Positions 56,049-63,851 of a DNA stretch of 64,000 bases are shown piece by piece. The stretch spans positions 30,597 through 94,596 of the forward strand of contig NZ_MTBG01000012.1 of the NCBI RefSeq assembly GCF_002119405.1, given 5' to 3'. Made by a program: the position numbers and the translations under genes. Within the stretch, counting starts at the first letter, position 1; each line of letters opens with the position of its first letter. This DNA comes from Pseudoruegeria sp. SK021 (GTDB lineage: Bacteria > Pseudomonadota > Alphaproteobacteria > Rhodobacterales > Rhodobacteraceae). The notes beneath the pieces were generated by a model. That model was not told the DNA's origin and ran no database searches. It saw only the letters and a list, made by a program, of their open reading frames with translations.

Positions 56049-57005
56049 CTATTTCTTTTCGGCCATCAAGTCTGCCACGATATGTTTTAATGTTCGACGC
56101 GGCCGAAATCCGATGGTCTGTTCAAGCTTGGAGATATCGGGAACTCGGCGCATCATGTCTTCAAATCCGTCTGGATATACGTCCTGATAGGGGATAATCT
56201 GGATATTGGATGAAGATTGTGTTTCAGATATAATATAGTCGGCCAGTGCACGAATTGAGATTTCCTGATCGTTTCCAATATTGAAAACTTTACCGTGAGC
56301 CTCTGGCGTGGACATTAAGCGGACAAGAGCTTCTACGACATCAAATACATGACCGAAGCAACGAGTCTGTTCACCGGTTCCGTGAACGGTCAACGGCTCA
56401 CCATCTAACGCGCTTTGAACGAAGCGCGGGACCACCATGCCATAACGCCCTGTCTGGCGCGGCCCGGTGGTGTTGAAAAACCTGAGAATGATCACCGGCA
56501 AGCTGCTGTCACGTGCATGCGCGAGAGCCAAAAACTCATCAAGCATCTTCGCGCAAGCATAGGACCAGCGATGGTTCCGCGTCGCGCCAAGAATTAGATC
56601 ATCATCTTCATTAAACGGAAATTTCGCCGCCTTTCCGTAAACTTCCGAAGTCGATGCCACCAAAGTCAACGTCTTTCCAGGCAATGCAGCATTGAGCACA
56701 TTTTCGGTACCGGTGATGTTGGTGCGCAAAGATTTACTCGGCTCCTCCATTATAAGTTTGACGCCAACCGCTGCCGCAAGGTGGAATACGACCTCTGCAC
56801 GCTGCACCAATTGTTCCACCAAGTCGGCATCCAGTACGCTGCCTTCAATGAACTGAAATTCGGTGGCGGAGGCGATCGCGTCGAGGTTGGACCTCTTCCC
56901 TGTCGACAAGTCATCCAGAACGGTCACGGCGTGGCCGTCATAAATCAGTCGCTCTGCTAAATGAGAACCGATGAAACCCGCACCGCCGGTAATAAGACAC
57001 TTCAT
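56049..57005 (-). CDS. NAD-dependent epimerase/dehydratase
   Basis: 318 residues, extended SDR. Cofactor motif G-G-A-G-F-I-G-S-H near residue 8, catalytic Y-A-C-A-K, then R-F-F-N-T-T-G-P-R and V-H-G-T-G-E-Q-T-R-C-F-G-H-V. Sequence resembles UDP-glucose 4-epimerase/UDP-glucuronate decarboxylase-like enzymes; the exact sugar is undecided. GAGG is five bases before the ATG. First gene of the leftward operon from the 57.0 kb divergent promoter region. Confidence 0.9.
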   Translation of the reverse strand: MKCLITGGAGFIGSHLAERLIYDGHAVTVLDDLSTGKRSNLDAIASATEFQFIEGSVLDADLVEQLVQRAEVVFHLAAAVGVKLIMEEPSKSLRTNITGTENVLNAALPGKTLTLVASTSEVYGKAAKFPFNEDDDLILGATRNHRWSYACAKMLDEFLALAHARDSSLPVIILRFFNTTGPRQTGRYGMVVPRFVQSALDGEPLTVHGTGEQTRCFGHVFDVVEALVRLMSTPEAHGKVFNIGNDQEISIRALADYIISETQSSSNIQIIPYQDVYPDGFEDMMRRVPDISKLEQTIGFRPRRTLKHIVADLMAEKK

Positions 57006-57042
57006 GCCAGCCTCACAAATGAATACTTGGAGATCCTTAAGC

Positions 57043-57070
57043 TCTATATGTTAACATGATCTTTCAAGAA
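57043..57070 (-). promoter_or_regulatory. Candidate leftward promoter of the epimerase operon
   Basis: Minus strand: TATAGA (plus 57043-57048) as -10, 16-base spacer, TTCTTG (plus 57065-57070) as a weak -35. AT-rich surrounding sequence, 38 bases before the epimerase start. Confidence 0.35.
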
Positions 57071-57098
57071 TTGACGAATGGAGTCAGATAATTAATTT
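57071..57098 (+). promoter_or_regulatory. Candidate rightward promoter of the second SDR gene
   Basis: TTGACG (57071-57076), 16-base spacer, TAATTT (57093-57098). This is the best -35 match in the AT-rich 153-base divergent region; the -10 is weak. Confidence 0.4.
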
Positions 57099-57158
57099 AG
57101 ATAGTTCTGCTTTACCTGCGAAATCTTTGTTATTTTCGTGTGGAATGGACAGGGAATC

Positions 57159-58256
57159 ATGGATCGATATTGCGAGCCCGAACTGTCAGGGCGACATGTT
57201 ATCGTGACCGGTGCGTCGGGTTTTATTGGGCGTCAGTTGACCGCCGGACTTTGTCAGTCCGGCGCGATTGTCACGGTGTTGGTGCGAACGAAACATCGCC
57301 GCGTGGAACTTGAATCCCTCGGAGCACGGGTCGTGCTTTGCTCTCTGACAGACCAAGCAGGGCTCCTGAAGGCAATGGCGGGATGCAAAACGTTGTTCCA
57401 TTTCGCCTATGATGTCCGAGCCCCAGCACATGAGAATATCGAGGTTTTCGATTGTGTCATGGCGGCAGCCCGACAAGCGGGAATAACGCAAGTCATTCAT
57501 GCAAGTTCGGTCGTGGTCTATGATCGGTGGCCGAGCGGCACGATCGACGAAACCAGTCCTATCGGTAGCGCCGGTGGCGGGATGTATCGGCAAGCTAAAA
57601 TTGCCATGGAACATCGATTGATGCAATCCGGCCTTGCTGTGGCGATTTTACAGCCAACTATCGTTTACGGCCCAGGCAGCACCCTATGGACCGATGCGCC
57701 GCTGTTAGCCCTCCGGTGCGGTGGTCTCGTATTGCCAGATCCGGTTGGACTCTGTCCTGCCGTCTATGTGGACGATGTGGTTCAGGCGGCACTGCAGTCC
57801 GCCATTATGGTGACCGATCGGCCAGAGCGGTTCGTGATCAGCGGGCCTGACACCTTAACCTGGCGGGACTTTTACCGCGCCTATGCCGCCATGATCGGGA
57901 CGGGAGACGTGATTTCGACGCCGTTCAACCAAGTATCTGATGCGTTGGGAGGCACCAGAAACACGTCTCACACTGGTCCCGGCTTGGCTGAGAAGTTTAG
58001 TGCGCGTCTGCGGAAAGTGTTCGGCCAATCGCGGTTTGAAGCGTTTGTCGGTCTCGTTCGCACGAGGCTGGCAGGACAGAGTCCGACCCTACCAGATCGC
58101 GAGAGGTTGGAACTTTACACGGGAAATCCGCAAGTTTCGATTCAGTTGGCGCGTGAGAGATTAAGGTTCACTCCAAATTTCCATCTGAAAGATGGGATCT
58201 CTTCAATTTCGAATTACTACAATGATCACCAATCAAGAAATTTTCGAAGTTCTTAA
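57159..58256 (+). CDS. NAD-dependent epimerase/dehydratase family protein
   Basis: 365 residues, extended SDR with V-T-G-A-S-G-F-I-G-R near residue 15. The catalytic tyrosine is in M-Y-R-Q-A-K; the serine is in H-A-S-S-V-V-V-Y. P-T-I-V-Y-G-P-G-S follows. Less like the first epimerase and longer at its C-terminus, with no clear substrate class. Reading rightward, opposite to the first epimerase. ATG 57159 lies after AGGGA; a GTG at 57138 is the alternative. Confidence 0.85.
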   Translation: MDRYCEPELSGRHVIVTGASGFIGRQLTAGLCQSGAIVTVLVRTKHRRVELESLGARVVLCSLTDQAGLLKAMAGCKTLFHFAYDVRAPAHENIEVFDCVMAAARQAGITQVIHASSVVVYDRWPSGTIDETSPIGSAGGGMYRQAKIAMEHRLMQSGLAVAILQPTIVYGPGSTLWTDAPLLALRCGGLVLPDPVGLCPAVYVDDVVQAALQSAIMVTDRPERFVISGPDTLTWRDFYRAYAAMIGTGDVISTPFNQVSDALGGTRNTSHTGPGLAEKFSARLRKVFGQSRFEAFVGLVRTRLAGQSPTLPDRERLELYTGNPQVSIQLARERLRFTPNFHLKDGISSISNYYNDHQSRNFRSS

Positions 58257-58326
58257 TCACTATACGATTCATAATGCGGATGTATGAAATCGGCTTGCGA
58301 GCCTATGCAACAGACGGGTAACATTG

Positions 58327-59676
58327 ATGAACGCAGATTTTTCACTGTGCAGCGATTTAAAGCAAAAAATCCAACAGCGCTCAGCCCGTATTTTGACAAT
58401 TGGCTTGGGCTACGTCGGCTTGCCACTTGCTTTGACGATATCAGAAACTGGCTTTCCCGTCATTGGTTTAGATATAAACAAAAGTCGAGTCTCTAAGATA
58501 AACTCCGGCCAAAGAGTGATTTCATATTTTTCGGAATCTCGGATCAGCGACGCTATTGCATCAGGTGGATTTACCGCGACGAGTGACCCGTCAGAGATTT
58601 CGCATGCGAACATCGTGCTGATTTGCGTTCCATCACCCCTGTCGCCGACGCGAGAACCGGACTTAAGCTATGTGATCAAGGCCGCCGAATATGTGGCAGC
58701 GTGGATTAAACCAGGACAATTGATTGTCGTGGAAAGTACCGTCTGGCCCGGCGCAACAGCCGAGGTCGTTAAACCGATTCTAGAACAAAGGGGCCTCTTG
58801 GCGGGCAAGGATTTTTTTCTCGGGTTTTCCCCGGAGCGAGAAGACCCGGGAAATGAGACACACACAACCCGCAACATCCCGAAAATTATTGGTGCGGATG
58901 ATGCGCATAGCCGGGACCTGCTGGACGCATTCTACTCTCAAATTGTCAGTCAGGCAGTGCCGGTCAGTTCCTGTGCAACGGCTGAGGCAGTCAAACTTGT
59001 TGAGAACAGCTTTCGGACCGTTAATATCGCTCTGGTGAATGAATTAAAAGTCGCACTCGGCGCGATGGGGATCGACGTTTGGGAAGTGATTGAAGCTGCC
59101 GCGACGAAACCCTTCGGATATATGCCGTTCTATCCCGGGCCAGGTATCGGCGGGGACTGCATCCCGGTATCACCTGTCTATATGTCTTGGCGCGCACGCG
59201 ATGTTGGCGCATCTGTTCCAATAATAGACTTAGCGCGTTTCAGCAACGATGCCGCGCCAGATGCGCTTGCGGGACGGATCGCATCCGATTTACTGGCGCG
59301 CTCGGCGGTGCCGATCCAGGGCGCGAATCTTCTTGTGCTGGGAATATCTTACAAACGCGACATTGAAGACACTAGGGAAAGTCCAGCCTTGGCAATTCTC
59401 GATCGCTTAGAGGCAATGGGCGCAATCTGCGATTACCATGATCCCTATTTCCCTGTAATCCCCAAGACACGTGATCACCCATCTTTGTCTGGGCGCCGTT
59501 CGATCCCATTGACGGAGTGCGCCCTCAGGGAATATGATTCTGTCATTGTAACGACGGATCATAGCATGGTCGATTACTCCTTGGTGGCACAATTTTCTCA
59601 CTTAATTTTTGATACGCGAAATGTGTTCCATAAACGTGGAATTGTCGTTGATGGAATCAGACTTGTGAAAATATAA
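58327..59676 (+). CDS. UDP-N-acetyl-D-glucosamine/UDP-sugar 6-dehydrogenase (WbpA/TviB-like)
   Basis: 449 residues. N-terminal Rossmann fold I-G-L-G-Y-V-G-L-P-L-A, E-S-T-V-W-P-G-A-T and F-S-P-E-R-E-D-P-G-N with T-T-R-N-I-P-K-I-I-G, which fit UDP-GlcNAc/GlcNAcA dehydrogenases (WbpA, TviB) more than UDP-glucose dehydrogenase. Catalytic nucleophile Cys278 in G-G-D-C-I-P. Oxidises a UDP-HexNAc to its uronic acid for O-antigen or capsule. Clearly more AT-rich than the core genes. Start ATG 58327, with a TTG one codon earlier possible. Confidence 0.9.
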   Translation: MNADFSLCSDLKQKIQQRSARILTIGLGYVGLPLALTISETGFPVIGLDINKSRVSKINSGQRVISYFSESRISDAIASGGFTATSDPSEISHANIVLICVPSPLSPTREPDLSYVIKAAEYVAAWIKPGQLIVVESTVWPGATAEVVKPILEQRGLLAGKDFFLGFSPEREDPGNETHTTRNIPKIIGADDAHSRDLLDAFYSQIVSQAVPVSSCATAEAVKLVENSFRTVNIALVNELKVALGAMGIDVWEVIEAAATKPFGYMPFYPGPGIGGDCIPVSPVYMSWRARDVGASVPIIDLARFSNDAAPDALAGRIASDLLARSAVPIQGANLLVLGISYKRDIEDTRESPALAILDRLEAMGAICDYHDPYFPVIPKTRDHPSLSGRRSIPLTECALREYDSVIVTTDHSMVDYSLVAQFSHLIFDTRNVFHKRGIVVDGIRLVKI

Positions 59677-59894
59677 CGACTTTCACGACACGGCAATGAG
59701 GTCCTTTGGGCACATGCTTCGGTCCGTGGTCAGCGCCTGGCTGCCAACATGATGCTGGTTCAATGCAATTCCGATGCGGCCATCTCATAAGCGTGCTTGA
59801 CGGATGCCAGCAACGGTCCTGAGCACGACATCATCGGAACCACGTCCCTGCGAGACCTCGAGGGCCTACGGTCAGGCAGGCAACGGGCTGCGGA

Positions 59895-60770
59895 TCAGGT
59901 CGTCGGCGCGGCCTCCATTCGGAATATCGTGCCGTCGACCCACATGCAGTTCAGGATAACTGAGAACCGGCGTGCCAACGATACCATGGCCCTTTTCCGG
60001 CCCAGACGTTTTACAACCTGAGCGCCCCAGCTTCTTAGCCATGTCCCTCGACCGCGGTTCATCATGACCGTTGCGGCCTGAAACAACGCGCGCCTCAGGT
60101 TCACGTCACCTGCCTTGGTTATGCCGCCTGAGACATCGCGCTCGCCAGATTGGTTGCGTGACGGTGTCAGGCCGACCCAGGGGCCAACATTCTTCGAAGA
60201 GGTGAAGCGCGCAGGGTCGTCGACCGCAGACCGATAAGTCAGGGCTACAACTGCGCCAACCCCTGGCATCGTCATCAGTCGCACGCAGACCGGGTCGTCT
60301 TGAGCCATCTGCCGAACCAGTTTTTCGAGGCTTGCCAGTTCTTGGCGCAGCGACGCCCTGGCACGCAGCATGGGAATTGTCGCCGTCTCGAGCATGGCAT
60401 TGCCCTCAACGAGTTCCCGAATGCGGTGCCCGAATCTTCCTCGGGAGATCGCCCCGACCTTCAAACTAAAATTCCGCAAGAGCCCCCGCAGTGACATCTC
60501 CAGCGCGATCATGTTCTGTTGGATTACCTTGCGAGCGCTCAGAATGGCGCGAACCTCCTGAGCTGAGACCGACTTGCAGTGGACGGGACGGAACCACCCG
60601 AGATGGAGCAGACGTGCAATACCTTCTGCATCCCTGCGATCAGTCTTGATGGGCATGGCCTTCAAGGCACCCTTCACCTGCCGTGTTTCCATCAGAACAG
60701 ATCCAGCCCGACATCTGTCAGCCCACGATGCAGCCACTGTGAAAAGGGGCCAGCCACAAGGCCAAGGGCG
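59895..60770 (-). pseudogene. IS110 family transposase, 5'-truncated and frameshifted
   Basis: Reading from the right, the frame L-G-L-V-A-G-P-F-S-Q-W-L-H-R-G-L-T matches IS110 N-terminal-domain sequence but has valine where the catalytic glutamate (G-L-E-A-G) is expected. It meets a stop at about 60691; one missing base shifts it to the frame with M-E-T-R-Q-V-K-G-A-L, K-T-D-R-R-D-A-E-G (two of the DEDD aspartates) and the C-terminal P-G-V-G-A-V-V-A-L-T-Y-R domain. About the first 60 residues, with the first aspartate, are lost at the IS3 boundary. Bases 59677-59894 are its non-coding 3' side. Not functional. Confidence 0.85.
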
Positions 60771-60771
60771 C

Positions 60772-60799
60772 TGACCTGCCCCCCGCGAAATCCCTCAGT
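60772..60799 (+). repeat. IS3 left inverted repeat
   Basis: Starts TGACCTGCCCCCCG and ends TCCCTCAGT; matches the right end with a small difference in the middle. Confidence 0.88.
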
Positions 60800-60838
60800 C
60801 TAATGTAGAGTCTGCCCAACCCTGAAGGAGCAGACGAC

Positions 60839-61102
60839 ATGAGGAAAAGCCGTTTCACCGAAGCGCAGATTATCGGGATGATCAAAGAGCAGGAGGCTGG
60901 TTTGCCGACGGCGGAGCTGTGTCGGAAGCACGGCCTGAGCCCTGCGACGTTCTACAAACTGAAAGCCAAGTATGGCGGGATGGACCTGTCCGATGCCAAG
61001 CGGCTGAAGCAGCTTGAGGATGAGAACGCGAAGCTGAAGCGCTTGGTGGCAGATGTCATGCTGGACAATGTGGTTCTGAAGGATCTCTTGGGAAAGCCCT
61101 GA
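60839..61102 (+). CDS. IS3 family OrfA (IS407-like)
   Basis: 87 residues, intact. Helix-turn-helix R-K-S-R-F-T-E-A-Q-I-I-G and C-R-K-H-G-L-S-P-A-T-F-Y-K, followed by a leucine-zipper-like helix L-K-Q-L-E-D-E-N-A-K-L-K-R-L-V-A-D-V-M-L. In IS3 elements OrfA regulates transposition and, by -1 frameshifting, forms the N-terminus of OrfAB. Its frame relative to orfB is exactly -1. GGAG precedes the ATG. Confidence 0.93.
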   Translation: MRKSRFTEAQIIGMIKEQEAGLPTAELCRKHGLSPATFYKLKAKYGGMDLSDAKRLKQLEDENAKLKRLVADVMLDNVVLKDLLGKP

Positions 61103-61110
61103 CGACACCG

Positions 61111-62036
61111 ATGCAACGGCGGGATGCAGTGCTGCGGGCCATGCGGGATCATCCGATCTCTCAACGCCGGGTCTGCGTCTTGATCGGTGTCGATCCGAAG
61201 ACCGTGCGGCGCGAGAGGCCGCCCGACAACGCGGAGATCCGTCTCGAAATGAACAAGATTGCTGAAAAGCGGCGCCGGTTCGGCTACCGGCGTATTGGCG
61301 TTCTGCTGGAGCGCGTGGGCATGATCATGAACGAAAAGAAGCTTTACCGGATTTACCGGGAAGAGGGCCTGTCAGTGCGCCGCCATAGAGGCCGGAAACG
61401 GGCGCGAGGCAGTCGCACACCAATGCCAGTGCCGTCTCGGCCGAACCAGCGTTGGTCGCTGGACTTTCTTTCTGACACCTTCGGGGCTTGCCGGAAGTTC
61501 CGCATCCTGGCGGTCAATGACAATTGTTGCCGCAAAAACCTATGCTTGGTTCCTGACACCAGCATCTCCGGTGCTAGGGTCGCACGTGAGTTGGATGCTC
61601 TGGTCCGGATCTATGGAAAACCGGCCTGTATAGTTTCTGACAACGGAACGGAGTTCACAAGCAAAGCGATCTTGAAATGGGCGAACGACAACAAGGTCGA
61701 ATGGCATTACATCGACCCGGGCAAGCCGTAGCAAAACGCCTACATTTTACGCCGGGGGAAACGCCCCACTGGGGCCTTTCCTGTTCCCGTCTCACTTTCA
61801 ATGGCAGTCTGCGGGACGAATGCCTCAACGCGGAAATCTTCGATTCCTTGGCTGACGCCCGCAGGATCCTGGCGCTCTGGCGCTACGATTACAACAATGT
61901 CAGGCCCCACTCATCGCTCGGCAACAAGACCCCGTCCGAAGCGCGCCGAGCGCTTGAGCAATTTGACGGCTCCGCGCCCGGCGCGCTTGCCACACCCGAA
62001 ATCGACGACGATCAAACCCAAGGACTCTCGTTATGA
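61111..62036 (+). pseudogene. IS3 family OrfB transposase, nonsense mutation and insertion
   Basis: The first 206 codons give the integrase core with W-S-L-D-F (first catalytic Asp) and V-S-D-N-G-T-E-F (second). After G-K-P the reading meets TAG (61729), then codes Q-N-A-Y-I. Where E-S-F-N-G should follow, 50 bases (61747-61796) replace the six for Glu-Ser, removing the third catalytic residue and shifting frame. The C-terminal part (F-N-G-S-L-R-D-E-C-L-N to the end at 62036) continues in another frame. Dead transposase. Confidence 0.92.
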
Positions 62037-62062
62037 CTGAGGGACGAACGGGGGGCAGGTCA
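62036..62062 (-). repeat. IS3 right inverted repeat
   Basis: Reverse complement starts TGACCTGCCCCCCG and contains TCCCTCAGT, matching the left end; the orfB stop lies just inside it. Confidence 0.88.
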
Positions 62063-62190
62063 GTTCAGGTTCGTGCGACTGTGCTGAACGGGCTCACAGC
62101 CGTAGGAATACCCGTCACCATGACAGCGGGATAATTTTGTTTCAGGAGAAAGAGAAATTTCTGCCGGAGTCACATTTCCGAAACACCGCG
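62063..62190 (+). mobile_element. IS5-type element 3' remnant
   Basis: Directly after the IS3 end, 24 codons (62063-62134) encode V-Q-V-R-A-T-V-L-N-G-L-T-A and a stop. They match the C-terminus of the transposase at 63907-64000 at 15 of 23 positions. The following bases to about 62190 may include its worn right inverted repeat (ATTTCCGAAACACCGC). The 5' part is missing. Family assignment to IS5 rests on the other copy's terminal sequence and an IS903-like C-terminus. The remaining 62191-62316 shows no gene. Confidence 0.6.
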
Positions 62191-62316
62191 TCTGCGGGGC
62201 AATACTTTTTAAATCTTTGTCTGAATTCATGACTGCTCATAGGTTCAAAGTGGGCGAACCTTGGTGGTACTTTCGCGGAGGGGTATTGTCGTGTTGCAAT
62301 ATACAGGAGTCAGCTC

Positions 62317-63591
62317 TTGAAATCCTTGCGTATTATAATGTTCACGACCTTTTACCCCCCATACTCGTTTGGTGGCGATGCCGTTGGAATCCGACGGATG
62401 GCACAAGCGCTATGCGCTCGCGGGCACGAGGTGACGGTCGTTCATGATGAAACTGCCTTTCTAAGCCTTGGGGGACAGCTTCCGGCAGAAACCAGGTCGT
62501 CTGATCAGATTCGAACGATTGGTTTGCGCAGTCGCACCGGTCCCTTATCCATTCTTATGACTCAGCAAATTGGACGACCCGTTAACCATGCCGCCCGTTT
62601 GAAGGAGATTGTAAAGCAGTCTACTTATGACATTGTTTGGCATAATAATATCTCTTTGATCGGCGGGCCGGGCCTAATCGATTATGGAACTGGTCTTCGG
62701 GTCTATGAAGCACATGAACATTGGCTCGTTTGCCCGACCCATGTCCTGTGGCGATATGGGCGGGAACTATGCGAGCGTCGCGAGTGTTTTCGTTGCGCGC
62801 TGAGTTATCGACGCCCACCTCAACTTTGGCGGACGACCGGATTTCTTGACCGCCAGTTGGATAAGATCGATCTTCTAATTGCGAAGAGCACGTTCAGCCA
62901 AGCCAAGCACAGGGAGTTCGGCCTGCGCCACGAAATGGACGTCTTGCCTTACTTCTTGCCGGAGATCGATGTCGATCATGTACGGCCACACCAAGGTCAT
63001 GGGCGTCCTTATTTTCTGTTTGTAGGGCGTCTGGAGAAAATCAAGGGATTGCAGGATGTTATTCCGGCGATGACCCGGGTCCCCGAGGCTGACTTACTGG
63101 TCATTGGAGATGGGGATTATGCAAAAACGCTAAAAGCACAAGCCACGAACAATCCACAGATAAAATTCCTAGGTCGTCTCCATCCTGATGAGTTGACGGC
63201 GTATTATCGAGGTGCGCTCGGGCTGATTGTGCCCTCAGTCTGCTATGAAACTTTCGGCATTATCTTGATCGAAAGTTTCCGGATCGGCACACCCGTGATC
63301 GCGAGACGCATCGGCCCGTTTCCTGAGATCGTGGAAGCCGCCAACGCTGGCGCGTTGTTCGATACTGAAGACCAACTCGTGTCTGCGATGTTTGCTTTGC
63401 TGCGAAATCCAGACCTGAGGGCACTGCAATCGGTCGCTGCCCGGGCCGCATTCCTCACCCGATGGAGCGAGGACGAAGTTTTGACGGCCTATGGCGACGC
63501 CTTGGCCCGCGCTGCGCACCGCAAGGGCAACCGAGCACTGGCTTCTGCCCTAGAGGCGGGCAGTTTTCAGAATGGGGCCGGGCGTGTTTAG
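62317..63591 (+). CDS. GT4 family glycosyltransferase
   Basis: 424 residues, GT-B fold. N-terminal donor/acceptor lobe starting I-M-F-T-T-F-Y-P-P-Y-S-F-G-G-D; C-terminal lobe with F-V-G-R-L-E-K-I-K-G, V-I-G-D-G and P-S-V-C-Y-E-T-F-G-I-I-L-I-E-S-F, the E-x7-E-type retaining GT4 motif. A four-cysteine patch C-E-R-R-E-C-F-R-C lies near residue 150. TTG start at 62317, supported by AGGAG (62305-62309) seven bases upstream; the ATG at 62338 would drop a conserved strand. Part of the same polysaccharide locus, isolated by IS remnants. Confidence 0.9.
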   Translation: MKSLRIIMFTTFYPPYSFGGDAVGIRRMAQALCARGHEVTVVHDETAFLSLGGQLPAETRSSDQIRTIGLRSRTGPLSILMTQQIGRPVNHAARLKEIVKQSTYDIVWHNNISLIGGPGLIDYGTGLRVYEAHEHWLVCPTHVLWRYGRELCERRECFRCALSYRRPPQLWRTTGFLDRQLDKIDLLIAKSTFSQAKHREFGLRHEMDVLPYFLPEIDVDHVRPHQGHGRPYFLFVGRLEKIKGLQDVIPAMTRVPEADLLVIGDGDYAKTLKAQATNNPQIKFLGRLHPDELTAYYRGALGLIVPSVCYETFGIILIESFRIGTPVIARRIGPFPEIVEAANAGALFDTEDQLVSAMFALLRNPDLRALQSVAARAAFLTRWSEDEVLTAYGDALARAAHRKGNRALASALEAGSFQNGAGRV

Positions 63592-63748
63592 CCTTGAGTT
63601 GGCGCGGCTCCGCAAAATCACCAAGGCAGTCACCGTTCGAATCCAGAGCAGTTGCTGACAGAGTTTATCTGAGTATGTTGAGACTTGGTCGTGTCCAAAT
63701 TTAGGTCTGGTCTCCTTCGATTAATGTTTGCTATGAGGGAGATAAGAG

Positions 63749-63851
63749 ATGGCAACTAAGTACACCGACGAGTTTCGCCGTGAAGCATTGCGACGGCCCG
63801 CGGGCTGATACGTCCGCATTTATTATCGGCGCTGGGGTTCGGTCTTTCGAT
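63749..63851 (+). pseudogene. IS3 family orfA fragment (second type), frameshifted and interrupted
   Basis: ATG 63749 begins M-A-T-K-Y-T-D-E-F-R-R-E-A, the start of a common IS3-type orfA, and stops at 63808. One frame over, I-A-T-A-R-G-L-I-R-P then L-S-A-L-G-F-G-L-S continues the expected protein, so about four bases were lost after E-A. It is cut at about 63851 by the IS5-type element. Upstream 63592-63748 holds no gene. Confidence 0.75.

Larger units (their letters stand above)
60772..62062 (+). mobile_element. IS3 family element, IS407-like group, inactivated
   Basis: 1291 bp bounded by inverted repeats that begin TGACCTGCCCCCCG and share TCCCTCAGT further in. Carries orfA and a broken orfB in the -1 frame, the IS407-group arrangement. 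No target-site duplication: the left flank is IS110 sequence (ending GGGCGC) and the right flank is IS5-type sequence (starting GTTCAGG). About 45 bases longer than the family because of an insertion in orfB. Confidence 0.9.

Noticed and set aside
60300..60803. Small plus-strand open frames opposite the IS110 gene
   Set aside because: They are antisense to identifiable transposase coding sequence and carry no domain.
63630..63650. tRNA T-loop-like sequence GTTCGAATCC
   Set aside because: The flanking bases do not pair as a T-stem and no anticodon or acceptor stem is found, so it is chance or at most a tRNA-derived scrap.
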